Source of the DNA: Algoriphagus lutimaris | GTDB lineage: Bacteria > Bacteroidota > Bacteroidia > Cytophagales > Cyclobacteriaceae | Direction of reading: 5' to 3' | NCBI RefSeq assembly: GCF_017051705.1 | Contig: NZ_JAFIDJ010000002.1 | Span: 1-64,000 of the forward strand | DNA length: 64,000 bases | Shown here: positions 44,128-54,078 of the stretch, in pieces | Position numbering within the stretch: the first letter of the stretch is position 1 | How the letters are laid out: the number at the start of each line of letters is the position of its first letter | Position numbers and translations under genes: made by a program | The notes under the pieces: generated by a model | Databases searched by the model: none | What the model was told of the DNA's origin: nothing | What the model saw: only the letters and a program-made list of their open reading frames with translations

Positions 44128-45480
44128 TTAACTATACATTAATAATTCAATCCCATTTCTTACCAGTTCCTGCAAATCATTCTTCGAAGGATCTACAAAT
44201 TCGCATAAGGCCACGTCCTCTTCAATAATTTCATAAAGCCCTAGCTCCTCCATCTCATCAAAATCTTCGGAAACGATTGCCTTGAAAAGATATGTTGGAA
44301 GAATATCCATTGGAAGTACTTTTTCAAATACACCAGAAACTACAAATGGTCTTTCTTCACCATGAGTATTCGTATCTACCTTAAACTCACCTTTGTGAAG
44401 GAAAGAGAAAATTCCCAATGCTTTGCTGAAGCTAAGTTTTGTAGTAGTAGGCTTTAGCCAACCCAAAAACTCTTCGTAATCACCTTCTGGAATTACTGTT
44501 ATTTGGTTGTGGTAGAATCCAACAAAGCCATCCAATGAGATTTTCTCACCAGAAAGAACATTCCCAGAAACTACTCTTACATGCCCTGAATTCAGGTTAC
44601 CCTTCGTAAAGGTAGACACACAAGCACCGCTAAATGTTTTTACATAAGCTGCTTTTGTTACTTCAGATCCAGTAATAGCAATTATCTTAGAAGCATCATA
44701 AATCCCTTCCAAAAGCAATTTACCTATCTGAACCACACCATAAGGATTTACTGTCCAAGCAATCTCCCCTTTGTTGATTGGGTCAAGATGGTGAATTTGG
44801 ATTCCTACGTTCCCCGCAGGATGTGGACCTGAAAATTTATTGATCTCAGCATTTTTAACATTTGCAAAAACTGCCGGTGGGGTAGAAGCACCATCTAGAT
44901 TCAAGTGAACTTTTCCAGAAGTCAATTTTGCCAAGGCATCAATTCCAGCCTGAAAATATTTATCCTCTCCTTTTAAAGTAAACCCGTAATCAGCAGCCAA
45001 AGGATTGGTATCAAAACCTGATACGAAAATCGCTTTAGGAATATCTGTTGGATTAGCTACAACCCCATAAGGTCTTTGAATGATATTTGGCCAAATTCCA
45101 GACCCAGCAATCTTGGCTGCCAAAGCATCTCTGTCAAGAGAAGCTACATCAGCCTTACCAAGATCCTCGTGGGAAATTGTTTGGTCTGCAAGGATCTTGA
45201 TTTCAAGAAGCTTTCTCTTCTCTCCTCTTTTGATCTCTACTACCTCACCGGAAACCGGAGAAGCATAGATAACCTGATCCATGGCTTTATCGAACATGAT
45301 GGGAGTACCAGCCTTTACGGTATCTCCTTCGTTGACAAGTACTTTTGGTCTTTGAAGACCTACAAAGTCCGTCGGCTTAATCGCGAAGGTTTGAGCTGGT
45401 GCAAAATCAGCTAACTCCTGATTAGCCTTTCCTACCAGTTTGATATCAAAACCTTTCTTAAGCTTCACTATTTTAGACAT
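44128..45480 (-). CDS. nqrA: Na+-translocating NADH:quinone reductase subunit A
   Basis: 450 aa peripheral subunit of the pump, without membrane helices, homologous to RnfC but lacking its Fe-S Cys motifs. LKKGFDIKLVGKA at the N-terminus, the biotinyl-lipoyl-like VNEGDTVKAGTPIMFDK strand and the ASPVSGEVVEIKRGEKRKLL block are typical. It starts the nqrABCDE operon. Confidence 0.95.
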   Translation of the reverse strand: MSKIVKLKKGFDIKLVGKANQELADFAPAQTFAIKPTDFVGLQRPKVLVNEGDTVKAGTPIMFDKAMDQVIYASPVSGEVVEIKRGEKRKLLEIKILADQTISHEDLGKADVASLDRDALAAKIAGSGIWPNIIQRPYGVVANPTDIPKAIFVSGFDTNPLAADYGFTLKGEDKYFQAGIDALAKLTSGKVHLNLDGASTPPAVFANVKNAEINKFSGPHPAGNVGIQIHHLDPINKGEIAWTVNPYGVVQIGKLLLEGIYDASKIIAITGSEVTKAAYVKTFSGACVSTFTKGNLNSGHVRVVSGNVLSGEKISLDGFVGFYHNQITVIPEGDYEEFLGWLKPTTTKLSFSKALGIFSFLHKGEFKVDTNTHGEERPFVVSGVFEKVLPMDILPTYLFKAIVSEDFDEMEELGLYEIIEEDVALCEFVDPSKNDLQELVRNGIELLMYS

Positions 45481-45515
45481 ATCTGTTTTTAACTATGAGC
45501 CTTTGAAAAACGCCC

Positions 45516-45523
45516 CAAATCTA
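45516..45523 (-). promoter_or_regulatory. Possible -7 box for the nqr operon
   Basis: TAGATTTG on the minus strand matches TAnnTTTG, 35 bases before the nqrA ATG. No TTG at the right distance, so only the -7 element is supported. Confidence 0.38.
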
Positions 45524-45616
45524 ATAAATACAATTTTTATTTAGGGAGTATATGGGATATTATGTTTCACTTTTTAAGAGAATGGTTGCCAATTATTTCT
45601 GAAGGCAATATTTGTT

Positions 45617-46513
45617 TCAGATCGGCAAGGCACTTTCTTCCATTGATTCTAGATGAGATTTTACTTGTTCCATTAACCACATTGGCGTCGAAGTGGCTCC
45701 ACAAACACCTACTTTATCTTCAGGCCTGAACCAATCAGGATTCATTTCTGTCTCATTTTCAATGAAATAACTTCGTTCATTTTCATTGAGACAAACTTGA
45801 TAAAGTGCTTTACCATTGGAGCTTTTCTTTCCCGACACAAACAAGATCACGTCATTTTCATGTGAAAACTTCTGCAATTGTGGTTCCCTATTGGAAACTT
45901 GTCTACAAATAGAATCATTGGCATTAAATGGAACCTCCTCATAATTTGAATTGGCTTTTTTGATTCTATCTTCGATTTTTCCGGATAACTCGTAAAATCC
46001 TTTGGTGCTTTTGGTGGTTTGACTAAACAAGGTTACGGGTCTAGTGTAGTCAATTTTATCCAAATCGCTTTCTTCCATCACCACGATTGCCTTCTCAAGC
46101 GTCTGTCCTGTCAGGCCAATTACTTCCGCATGACCTTTTTTGCCATAAATCACAATTTGACCATTCTCTCTTTCCATTCTATCAAAAGCTGTTTTCACCC
46201 GGTGTTGCAGCTTTAATACGACAGGACAGGAAGCGTCAATCAATTCAATATTATTTTTAATGGCAGTCTTATATGTTTCAGGGGGTTCACCATGAGCTCG
46301 AATCAGCACTTTACAATCGCTAAGATCTTGTAATTCTTCCCGATCGATTACCACCAAACCTTTTTCACGTAAGCGTTTTACCTCCATATCGTTGTGCACG
46401 ATATCCCCGAGGCAATAAAGCTTTTCGCTTTGCTCCATTTCATCTTCTGCCATTTTGATGGCAAATTCAACACCGAAGCAATAACCAGAATTTTTATCTA
46501 TGGTTACCTGCAT
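45617..46513 (-). CDS. ispH: 4-hydroxy-3-methylbut-2-enyl diphosphate reductase
   Basis: 298 aa from ATG 46513 (MQVTIDKNSGYCFGV); an upstream frame to 46555 adds 14 Lys/Ser-rich residues within the cmk gene and was rejected. It carries out the last MEP-pathway step, making IPP and DMAPP with an Fe-S cluster held by Cys in GYCFGV (residue 12), DASCPVVLK and DSICRQVSNRE. RAHGEPPE and GVCGATSTP, both family hallmarks, are present. It overlaps the 3' end of cmk by 20 bases, so the two are cotranscribed. Confidence 0.95.
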   Translation of the reverse strand: MQVTIDKNSGYCFGVEFAIKMAEDEMEQSEKLYCLGDIVHNDMEVKRLREKGLVVIDREELQDLSDCKVLIRAHGEPPETYKTAIKNNIELIDASCPVVLKLQHRVKTAFDRMERENGQIVIYGKKGHAEVIGLTGQTLEKAIVVMEESDLDKIDYTRPVTLFSQTTKSTKGFYELSGKIEDRIKKANSNYEEVPFNANDSICRQVSNREPQLQKFSHENDVILFVSGKKSSNGKALYQVCLNENERSYFIENETEMNPDWFRPEDKVGVCGATSTPMWLMEQVKSHLESMEESALPI

Positions 46514-47201
46514 AGCTTTTTTCTTTTTCAATGATTTGCTTAGCCTTGTCGACAATTTGAGCCACTTGTTCCTGAAAGGTCAAGTAACTGGTATCGATTT
46601 CTATGGCATCAGATACTTTGATCAATGGGCCTACTTCACGAGAAGAGTCTATTTCATCCCTTTTCGCTAGGTTATTTTTTATTTCTTCCAAATCTACCAT
46701 GTCTCCTTTTTCAAGCAACTCTTGTTGACGCCTTTCGGCACGAGTCTGTAAATCTGCACTCATAAAAACTTTTAACTCTGCATCAGGAAATACAACAGAA
46801 CCTACATCTCTTCCATCCATCACTACTCCCTTCTTTTTGCCAAATCCTTTTTGTTGAGCAACTAGCTCTTTGCGAACTTCTTTAATCGCAGCAATTTCAC
46901 TCACCTTGGAAGAGATTTTCATCTTGCGGATTTCACTCTCTACATTCAAACCATTCAAATAGGTTTCCTGTTGCTCAGTTTCAGGATTGTAATGAAAACT
47001 GATATGAAGATTTTTTAAAGCTTTATCCACCTCATGCGGATTTGAAATCGTCACAAAATTATTTAAAAAATGTAAGGTTGCCGCACGATACATGGCCCCC
47101 GTATCTATATAGGTATAGCCTAATTCTTTGGCAACTGCCTTAGCGGTCGAACTCTTACCACATCCTGAATATCCATCAATAGCAATGACGATTTTACTCA
47201 T
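46494..47201 (-). CDS. cmk: Cytidylate kinase
   Basis: 235 aa. It phosphorylates CMP and dCMP. The P-loop is AIDGYSGCGKSSTAK at residues 6-20, followed by YIDTGAMYRAATL, MDGRDVGSVVFPDA and the LID-region RAERRQQELL. Overlaps ispH by 20 bases at its end. A good promoter lies upstream in the divergent gap with the adenine deaminase gene. Confidence 0.95.
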   Translation of the reverse strand: MSKIVIAIDGYSGCGKSSTAKAVAKELGYTYIDTGAMYRAATLHFLNNFVTISNPHEVDKALKNLHISFHYNPETEQQETYLNGLNVESEIRKMKISSKVSEIAAIKEVRKELVAQQKGFGKKKGVVMDGRDVGSVVFPDAELKVFMSADLQTRAERRQQELLEKGDMVDLEEIKNNLAKRDEIDSSREVGPLIKVSDAIEIDTSYLTFQEQVAQIVDKAKQIIEKEKSYAGNHR

Positions 47202-47239
47202 TCAAAAAACCTGCTTTAATCCGCTTTTTATTTAAGGCA

Positions 47240-47267
47240 CAAATATAGTAGTTTTAATCTAAACCAA
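47240..47267 (-). promoter_or_regulatory. Promoter of the cmk-ispH operon
   Basis: On the minus strand TTG (47267-47265), a 17-nt spacer and TATATTTG (47247-47240). Both elements match the Bacteroidota consensus; the start site would lie about 30 bases before the cmk ATG. Confidence 0.6.
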
Positions 47268-47332
47268 TCCCCAACGGAGCAAAGACCTCATGAATTCCTG
47301 AGTTCCTTGTCTTATTTTTAATTGATTACATC

Positions 47333-48955
47333 ATGATTATCAAAGGTCAGCTTGTTGACATTCCAAAAAAGGACATTTACACCGTTTCGTTAGAAGTAAA
47401 AGAAGGCAAAATCATTCAAATCACCACGATTGATCAAGACCCTAGCCTTCCCTTTTTAATGCCCGGATTTATTGATGCCCATGTGCATGTGGAGAGCTCC
47501 ATGTTGGTTCCTTCCGAATTTGCTCGATTAGCAGTAGTCCATGGAACAGTGGCGACCGTTTCTGATCCCCATGAAATAGCAAATGTATGTGGAATGCAGG
47601 GCGTGGAGTACATGATCGATAATGGCAAACAGGTTCCTTTCAAATTTTACTTTGGAGCCCCCTCCTGCGTTCCGGCCACCCCATTTGAAACTGCCGGAGG
47701 GGAAATCAATGCCCAAGACATAGAAACTCTGATGAGCAGACCCGAAATCCACTACTTAGCAGAAATGATGAACTGGCCTGGCACGGTAAACCAAGACGAA
47801 TTAGTGATGGAGAAAATCCGGATTTCCCAGAAATATGATAAACCCATCGATGGACATGCACCTGGATTAAAAGGAGAATTGGCAGAAAAGTATGTAAGTG
47901 CTGGGCCTAGCACTGACCATGAATGCTTTACGGCTGAAGAGGCTCTCGGAAAATTAAAGCTGGGAATGAAAATCTCCATTCGGGAAGGCTCTGCGGCCAA
48001 AAATTTTGAAGCCTTGATCGACCTGATAGATGTGTATCCAGATAGGATCATGTTTTGTTCGGATGACAAACACCCAGACAATCTGGCAATTTCCCATATC
48101 AATGAATTGGCTGCCCGTGCTGTCGCAAAAGGTAAAAATGTTTTCGATGTATTGAAAGCAGCTTGTATGACGCCAATTGAACATTATTCTTTAAAAGTTG
48201 GGCAATTGAGAGAAGGCGATCCTGCAGATTTTATTCTAGTAAGCGACCTAAAAGATTTCCAAGTCATCAACACTTATATTAATGGTGAGAAAGTCGCTGA
48301 AAAAGGAAAGACACTGATTCAGCCTATTAAAAATGAGATCATAAACAACTTTCATACTTCACTTAAGAAACCGGAAGACTTTCGTATCCAAGCCAATAGC
48401 GCCAAAGTGCGAGTTATAGAAGCCTTGGATGGGCAATTGATCACTCCTGAAATTTCTGGTAAAATCCTGATTAAAAATGGATTTGCTGAATCAAATCCTT
48501 CAGATGATATTTTGAAAATCACCGTGGTAAACCGCTATGAAGATGCGCAACCTGCAGTAGCTTTTATTAAGAACTTTGGATTAAAAACTGGAGCAATTGC
48601 TTCCTCAGTGGGCCACGACTCTCACAATATAATTGCAACAGGAGTTGACGATGAATCCATTTCCAAAGCAGTGAATTTAATTATTAAAGCAAAAGGAGGT
48701 GTATCGGCTGTATCTGGAAATCAAGAAGAAATTCTTCCACTTCCTGTGGGTGGAATTATGTCTGCCTCGGATGGCTATGAAGTAGCAACAGCATACACAA
48801 GAATTGATCAACTTGCCAAAGTGATGGGTTCGACCCTAAACTCTCCTTTTATGACTTTGAGCTTTATGGCTTTACTCGTCATTCCTGATTTGAAACTGAG
48901 TGACAAGGGACTGTTTAACGGGCAAAGGTTTGAATTTACTGAAGTGTTTATTTAA
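47333..48955 (+). CDS. ade: Adenine deaminase
   Basis: 540 aa amidohydrolase that converts adenine to hypoxanthine and ammonia. [16 protein letters not shown] carries the first metal ligands, followed by [18 protein letters not shown] and CSDDKHPDN with the metal-binding Asp. The C-terminal third ([30 protein letters not shown]) is characteristic of Ade rather than of dihydroorotase relatives. It works in purine salvage together with hpt at 59.4 kb. Confidence 0.95.
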   Translation: MIIKGQLVDIPKKDIYTVSLEVKEGKIIQITTIDQDPSLPFLMPGFIDAHVHVESSMLVPSEFARLAVVHGTVATVSDPHEIANVCGMQGVEYMIDNGKQVPFKFYFGAPSCVPATPFETAGGEINAQDIETLMSRPEIHYLAEMMNWPGTVNQDELVMEKIRISQKYDKPIDGHAPGLKGELAEKYVSAGPSTDHECFTAEEALGKLKLGMKISIREGSAAKNFEALIDLIDVYPDRIMFCSDDKHPDNLAISHINELAARAVAKGKNVFDVLKAACMTPIEHYSLKVGQLREGDPADFILVSDLKDFQVINTYINGEKVAEKGKTLIQPIKNEIINNFHTSLKKPEDFRIQANSAKVRVIEALDGQLITPEISGKILIKNGFAESNPSDDILKITVVNRYEDAQPAVAFIKNFGLKTGAIASSVGHDSHNIIATGVDDESISKAVNLIIKAKGGVSAVSGNQEEILPLPVGGIMSASDGYEVATAYTRIDQLAKVMGSTLNSPFMTLSFMALLVIPDLKLSDKGLFNGQRFEFTEVFI

Positions 48956-48961
48956 AATAAA

Positions 48962-48994
48962 AAACCCTCCAGCTTTCCAGAACTTAGAGGGTTT
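48962..48994. terminator. Bidirectional terminator between ade and prfC
   Basis: An 8-bp stem AAACCCTC/GAGGGTTT with a 17-nt loop lies between two convergent genes. The minus-strand exit runs into TTTTTTATTTTAA; the plus-strand exit into AATTTTTAA. The stem is short for its loop, so efficiency is uncertain. Confidence 0.6.
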
Positions 48995-48999
48995 AATTT

Positions 49000-50580
49000 T
49001 TAATATTCCGAAGTAAAATGGAATTCGATTTCCGGATAATTATCCTGCACCATTTGAAGCCAGGCTTTGGATTCTGCCATAAAGACTAGCTTGCCATCTT
49101 TATCATGCGCGATATGACGGTTTTTAGATCTGACAAATTCTTCCAGCTGCTTTTTATCCTTACTAGTGATCCAGCAGGCTTTGTATAAATTCATCGGGTG
49201 GAATTCCACGGTGGCATTGTATTCGTTTTTCAATCGGAATTGAATGACCTCAAACTGAAGTTGCCCCACTGTTCCTACCACTTTTCTAGACCCCATATCA
49301 AAGGTAAAGAGCTGCGCCACTCCTTCTTCCATCAATTGCTGAAGCCCTTTTTCCAATTGCTTGGTTTTCATGGCATCCTTATTCACCACCTCACGAAAAA
49401 TCTCAGGAGAGAAGCTTGGGATCCCCACAAACTGCATGTTTTCCCCATCGGTCAACGTATCCCCGATTTTCAGATTTCCTGTATCGTACAATCCCACAAT
49501 ATCCCCTGGAAATGCCTCATCGATCATCTCTTTGTCCTGAGCCATAAACTGAGTTACATTGGAAAATCTTAGGGGCTTAGGACCGCGAACGTGGTTATAC
49601 GGTTTATTTCTTTCAAATTTCCCTGAACAGATTCTTAAGAAGGCAATTCTGTTTCGGTGATTCGGATCCATATTGGCGTGGATCTTAAATACAAAACCAG
49701 AGAATTTCTTCTCATCAGGAAGTACTTCCCGGTCTTCTGTTCTTCGGCTTTTGGGTGCTGGAGCAATTTTAATAAACGTATCCAGCATTTCATTGATCCC
49801 GAAATTATTTACCGCGGAACCAAAAAATACCGGAGCAACTTTCCCTTCCAAATATTCTTGGGTATTGAATTCAGGATATACTCCTTCGATTAATTCTACA
49901 TCATCACGTAATTGATTGGCGAAATTTTTCCCAATCAATTCGTCCAGTTCAGGGTCCTGAACATCCTCAAATACCTGGCGTACATCACTCAATTTTCGCT
50001 GGGAAGGGGTAAACAAATTCAATTTATGATCGAATAGGTTGTACACTCCCTTAAAGCTTTTTCCCATCCCAATAGGCCAGGAAAGTGGATGGCACTGAAT
50101 ATTCAACTTTTGTTCCACTTCTTCTATCAACTCATAGGGATCACGTCCTTCTCTATCGAGTTTATTGATAAAACAAATCACAGGAGTATTTCTCATTCGA
50201 CATACCTCCATCAACTTCTCTGTCTGCATCTCCACTCCTTTCACACAGTCAATGACCATGATTACCGAGTCGACAGCAGTCAAAGTTCTGTAAGTATCTT
50301 CGGCAAAATCCTGGTGCCCCGGGGTATCGAGCAAATTTATTTTGATGTCTTTGTACTCAAAACCCATGACGGAAGTAGCCACAGAGATACCTCTTTGCTT
50401 TTCTATCGCCATCCAGTCAGATTTGGTAGCAGTATCGATTTTATTGGATTTTACTGCCCCAGCTGTTTGGATTGCTCCTCCAAATAATAACAGTTTCTCG
50501 GTCAATGTTGTCTTCCCTGCATCAGGGTGAGCAATAATGGCAAAGGTTCTGCGCTTCTTTATTTCGTCAGTCAAACTCAT
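49000..50580 (-). CDS. prfC: Peptide chain release factor 3
   Basis: 526 aa from ATG 50580 ([22 protein letters not shown]), the standard family start. An ATG 24 bases upstream at 50604 lies inside the predicted -7 promoter box and was not used. A GTPase: P-loop [13 protein letters not shown], switch [18 protein letters not shown] motif FINKLDREG. The domain after residue 300 matches RF3 rather than EF-G ([25 protein letters not shown]). It recycles RF1/RF2 after termination. Confidence 0.95.
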   Translation of the reverse strand: MSLTDEIKKRRTFAIIAHPDAGKTTLTEKLLLFGGAIQTAGAVKSNKIDTATKSDWMAIEKQRGISVATSVMGFEYKDIKINLLDTPGHQDFAEDTYRTLTAVDSVIMVIDCVKGVEMQTEKLMEVCRMRNTPVICFINKLDREGRDPYELIEEVEQKLNIQCHPLSWPIGMGKSFKGVYNLFDHKLNLFTPSQRKLSDVRQVFEDVQDPELDELIGKNFANQLRDDVELIEGVYPEFNTQEYLEGKVAPVFFGSAVNNFGINEMLDTFIKIAPAPKSRRTEDREVLPDEKKFSGFVFKIHANMDPNHRNRIAFLRICSGKFERNKPYNHVRGPKPLRFSNVTQFMAQDKEMIDEAFPGDIVGLYDTGNLKIGDTLTDGENMQFVGIPSFSPEIFREVVNKDAMKTKQLEKGLQQLMEEGVAQLFTFDMGSRKVVGTVGQLQFEVIQFRLKNEYNATVEFHPMNLYKACWITSKDKKQLEEFVRSKNRHIAHDKDGKLVFMAESKAWLQMVQDNYPEIEFHFTSEY

Positions 50581-50601
50581 GGGAGATATCAAATTAGGGG
50601 G

Positions 50602-50609
50602 CAAAGGTA
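50602..50609 (-). promoter_or_regulatory. Promoter -7 box for prfC
   Basis: TACCTTTG on the minus strand, 22 bases before the chosen prfC ATG; it decides the start, because the longer frame would begin within it. No -33 TTG found. The 265-base gap 50605-50869 shows no gene and no other recognisable element. Confidence 0.45.
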
Positions 50610-50869
50610 GGTAAAAACCACTAAAAATGAGACAGAAGTTCCAAAGTAGGATTTATGAAATACGAAATACGATTTACTAGATCCCTATAGAGTCAAAATC
50701 CCTCTACAATTCTGAACATATTTAAAAAGAAAAAATAGAATCAACCTGAAATAGATCATAATCCTCTAATTTCCATCTATTTTTCTTTTTACATTCATCA
50801 TAAAAAGTAAACTATTATCCAAAATGCCCGAGGTTCTCATAGATCTCTTAAATCAAACTTCGTAATTCG

Positions 50870-52108
50870 TCAATACTCTAGAATTCCTTCTGTTATAAAT
50901 TGAGATGCTCCTTCAGCACTACAATGAAGCACGATTCTAAAAGTAGTTCCAACACCCACTTCTGAATGTTTGACAAAGATCTTCCCTCCATGGTATCCTT
51001 CAATAATTCTTTTAGCCAAGGTCAAACCTAAGCCCCATCCTCGTTGGCGGGTTGAAAAACCGGGATTAAAGACTTTCTTATACATTTTTTTATCCATGCC
51101 TTTTCCGGTATCGGTGATATCAATAATCACAAACTTTTCAGAATCCTGAATCACATCAATAGTAATAGAGCCTTTCCCTTTCATGGCATCTACTGCATTT
51201 TTACAGATATTTTCCACCACCCATTCAAAAAGGGGCTTATTCATCATCGCTTCCAAGTCTCTGGTATCGGAATTGATCGTCAAGTCTACTTTGGTGGAAA
51301 TCCTCGGTCTTAAATAATTTACTGTCTCTTCGAGACTATAGTATAAGTTGCCTGGTTGAATAACCGGCTTACTCCCAATACTGCTAAACCGCTCGGTCAC
51401 CATCCTCAACTTCACCACATCTTTATCCATCTCCGTGATGATTTCCTTATTCTCTTCCCAAACTGGAGAGTTCCGCAAATAATCGATCCAAGCCATCAAA
51501 GAAGCAATAGGAGTTCCTAGTTGATGTGCGGTTTCTTTTGTCAATCCAGCCCAAACCCGGTTTTGCTCGGAAATCTTACTTTGATTAAATAGGGTATAGG
51601 CAAGCACCCCAAAAAGTAAAATGACTGCCAACTGAACATAGGGGTAATATTTTAAATTAGTCAGGAGCTCAGAGTTTCTATAATAGACTAGGATGTCCGC
51701 TTCTTGAAGCAGAATAGGTTCGTATTCCGCTTGCATTTCTACCAACTCCAACTCCAATGTTTTGGCAGAATCGGCACTTGTTGCCTTAGCTTTGAATGGG
51801 ATATTTCTAAACTCTATCGGTTCACCAGCGGCATCCACCATAATGATGGGGATAGAATAATTTTGCTGAATGATTTCCTGATTGATAAAGGTTAGGTTTT
51901 CAACATTCGTAGCTGCATATTCAAGAGCGGAAGACAGTAACTCTATCTGCCTTCTTTCTCGTTCTCTCAACTCCTCTACCAACACATTGGTATAAAAGAT
52001 AGAACCCCCACCTATAATAATAGAAACAGCAATTACAAGCCATTTGACTTGTTTCCTGTTTTTATAGAGGTCAAGTGTGGTAAGATCTTGAAAACGATTT
52101 TTCATCAA
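50870..52108 (-). CDS. Sensor histidine kinase, membrane-bound, no adjacent response regulator
   Basis: 412 aa. Transmembrane helices at about 23-42 and 157-174 flank a periplasmic sensor region of about 115 residues. The phosphoacceptor is probably His195 in KETAHQLGTP. The ATPase domain has the N box NICKNAVDAM, the G1 box DTGKGMD, the F box FNPGFSTR and the G2 box GWGLGLTLAKR. It autophosphorylates and would pass phosphate to a response regulator; no such gene is next to it. Signal unknown. It is divergent from the broken dps. Confidence 0.88.
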   Translation of the reverse strand: MMKNRFQDLTTLDLYKNRKQVKWLVIAVSIIIGGGSIFYTNVLVEELRERERRQIELLSSALEYAATNVENLTFINQEIIQQNYSIPIIMVDAAGEPIEFRNIPFKAKATSADSAKTLELELVEMQAEYEPILLQEADILVYYRNSELLTNLKYYPYVQLAVILLFGVLAYTLFNQSKISEQNRVWAGLTKETAHQLGTPIASLMAWIDYLRNSPVWEENKEIITEMDKDVVKLRMVTERFSSIGSKPVIQPGNLYYSLEETVNYLRPRISTKVDLTINSDTRDLEAMMNKPLFEWVVENICKNAVDAMKGKGSITIDVIQDSEKFVIIDITDTGKGMDKKMYKKVFNPGFSTRQRGWGLGLTLAKRIIEGYHGGKIFVKHSEVGVGTTFRIVLHCSAEGASQFITEGILEY

Positions 52109-52248
52109 TATAAATAAGTACTTAAAGGTACAAACTGAAGAATTCGATAGATCGTATAACTTCCCTATAGAAATTATCAGCTGGCTTTACCTCTAGACGG
52201 ATCGTAAATTTATACTTTAATAAATCAGAGAAAAACAAAGTAATAAAT

Positions 52249-52718
52249 ATGAAAACGAACGAAATCGGATTAGAGGTAAAAGAAAGCCAAATCCTGGTAG
52301 AAAAGCTAAATGAATTATTAGCAAATTATCAGGTCTACTATCAAAATCTAAGAAATTTTCATTGGAATGTTTCAGACCTAACTTCTTCGAACTTCATGCA
52401 AAATTCGAAGAGTTATATAACGAGGCTAATACAAGTATTGATGAAGTAGCTGAAAGAATTCTTACCCTTGGTGCCAGACCTTTATCTTCCTTTGCAGAAT
52501 ATATTGAAACTTCAATAATCGAAGAGGCTAAAAAGGTGAAGGATCCCATGGTGATGGTGGAAACTGTGAAAAGCAATCTTCAAACCTTACTTAAAATTGA
52601 AAGAGAAACTTTAGAAGCTTCGAGTCGCTCCAATGATGAAGGAACCTCCTCTTTAATGAGCGATTATATTACTTCAAAAGAAAAAGTTGTTTGGATGCTT
52701 TCAGCATACCTAAGATAA
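52249..52718 (+). pseudogene. dps: dps (DNA-protecting ferritin-like protein), frameshifted
   Basis: Two overlapping frames together encode one complete Dps. Frame 1 from 52249 gives the N-terminus through NLRNFHWNVS; the rest (PNFFELHAKFEELYNEAN through KVVWMLSAYLR, stop 52716-52718) continues in frame 2. The Dps pattern predicts a Gly between Ser and Pro, and restoring one G near 52375 (TCAGACCT to TCAGGACCT) rejoins the frames to about 156 aa, the normal Dps length. Dps stores iron and shields DNA under stress. As written, frame 1 stops after 66 residues. It could be a real recent mutation or a base-calling error. Confidence 0.88.
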
Positions 52719-52723
52719 GAAAG

Positions 52724-52752
52724 AAAAAACCGGGTAAAAACCCGGTTTTTTT
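52724..52752. terminator. Bidirectional intrinsic terminator between dps and the ABC permease
   Basis: A 10-bp stem AAAAACCGGG (52725-52734) with CCCGGTTTTT (52741-52750), 6-nt loop, with T tracts on both exits. It serves the convergent dps and ABC-transporter genes. Confidence 0.88.
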
Positions 52753-52767
52753 ACATTATAATTTTAT

Positions 52768-54078
52768 TTATTGACTGGTTCGAATCCATTTCCAAAGTAA
52801 TTTATAAGATGGTTTTGTACCATGCATCAAAATTCCAATTCTATAAATCTTGCCAGCCATCCAGGTTGTAAATAAAAACCCTCCTATCAGCAGTCCCATA
52901 GAAAGAGCTAAATCTGTCCATGGCACCCCATAACTCACTCTTCCCATCATCGCAATTGGAGATGTCAATGGAATAACTGACAACCAAAAGGAAGCTGAAC
53001 TATCTGGATCATTCAAGACAAACACAAACAAGCCCATGTAAGCAACAATTAATGGAATGGTCACTGGAAACATAAACTGCTGAGCTTCTGAGGGAGCTTC
53101 CACGGCAGAGCCTATCGCGGCAAAAAGCGCTCCGTACAATAAGTATCCGCCCAAGAAATAAAACAGAAAGCTCAATACCAATCCTAAAAAATCAATCCCT
53201 GAAAGTACCTGCATAATCTCAGCCACATCACTAGTAGGAGTCATAGTAGAGACGAGTTCAGGATTAGCCATTTCCAAAGCTGTTTGTTGAGGCATTTGCA
53301 TTCCCAAATACCCCATAACGATCGTAGAAAGCGTTCCGATTAATACTACCCAAATTAAAAATTGAGTCAAGCCTACCGCACCGATCCCCACGATCTTACC
53401 AAGCATCAGTTGAAATGGTTTCAAAGAAGAAACCAAAATTTCTACGATTCGGCTGGACTTTTCTTCTATCACTCCTTGCATAATTTGATTACCATACACA
53501 AAAATGAAAATATAAATAAGGATTCCTGTGAGAAAGCCAAGCGCATAATTGACAGTTGCATCATTGACGGTTTCTTCTCCTTGCTCGTCTAATGTGATAG
53601 ATCGTATTCCTACTTTGGTTCGGACTTCATTTATAATTTTTGGATCAATTCCACTCTCAAAAAGTCTTTGATCCTCTATTTTCTTTCTAAGGTTGTTTTC
53701 TAGATAGGCAATCAAACTCATGCTTGGGTTATCTTCCCCATAAAACACAATCCCTTCTGGGTCTTTCAAATCAAACTTGGGGATATATAAAAAACCATAT
53801 CGATCCCCATCTTGAACCATTTGTTTTGCATCTTCCTTTCCTATGTCTGAAAATGAAAATGCATATTGTTCAGAACTTTCAAGGAAAAACATTTTGTTCT
53901 CATCCACCACCTCGATAATTCTTAAAGATTGAGAACCCTCCTCTCCCAAAGAAATCCATACAAATATCCCCATAATCGCAGGAAATATTAGGGGAGTGAT
54001 CAAGGTGGCTAGCAAAAACGATTTTTTCTTGACTCTTGCTAAGTATTCACGTTGGATGACAAGCCAGATTTTATCCAT
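52768..54078 (-). CDS. ABC-2 type transporter permease (NatB-like)
   Basis: 436 aa. One transmembrane helix near residue 25-45, a large extracytoplasmic region, then about five helices from residue 180 onwards. VIQREYLARVKKKSFLLATLITPLIFP and GVIEEKSSRIVEILVSSLKPFQLMLGKIVGIGAVGLTQF are the hallmark segments of NatB/YhaP-type ABC-2 permeases. It works with the ATPase encoded upstream, whose gene it overlaps by 8 bases, to export an unknown substrate (sodium or a small molecule in characterised relatives). Confidence 0.88.
   Translation of the reverse strand: MDKIWLVIQREYLARVKKKSFLLATLITPLIFPAIMGIFVWISLGEEGSQSLRIIEVVDENKMFFLESSEQYAFSFSDIGKEDAKQMVQDGDRYGFLYIPKFDLKDPEGIVFYGEDNPSMSLIAYLENNLRKKIEDQRLFESGIDPKIINEVRTKVGIRSITLDEQGEETVNDATVNYALGFLTGILIYIFIFVYGNQIMQGVIEEKSSRIVEILVSSLKPFQLMLGKIVGIGAVGLTQFLIWVVLIGTLSTIVMGYLGMQMPQQTALEMANPELVSTMTPTSDVAEIMQVLSGIDFLGLVLSFLFYFLGGYLLYGALFAAIGSAVEAPSEAQQFMFPVTIPLIVAYMGLFVFVLNDPDSSASFWLSVIPLTSPIAMMGRVSYGVPWTDLALSMGLLIGGFLFTTWMAGKIYRIGILMHGTKPSYKLLWKWIRTSQ

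Noticed and set aside
50581-50604. Upstream ATG for prfC
   Set aside because: It falls within the TACCTTTG promoter box, and the downstream [11 protein letters not shown] is the standard RF3 start.
52360-52390. Programmed ribosomal frameshift in dps
   Set aside because: No slippery heptamer or downstream structure is evident, and Dps proteins are not known to need frameshifting; a one-base deletion explains it better.
52362-52718. Separate small gene starting MECFRP inside the dps region
   Set aside because: Its first five residues are out-of-frame sequence from the dps N-terminus, and from PNFFELH on it is the missing C-terminal part of Dps; it is half of a frameshifted gene.
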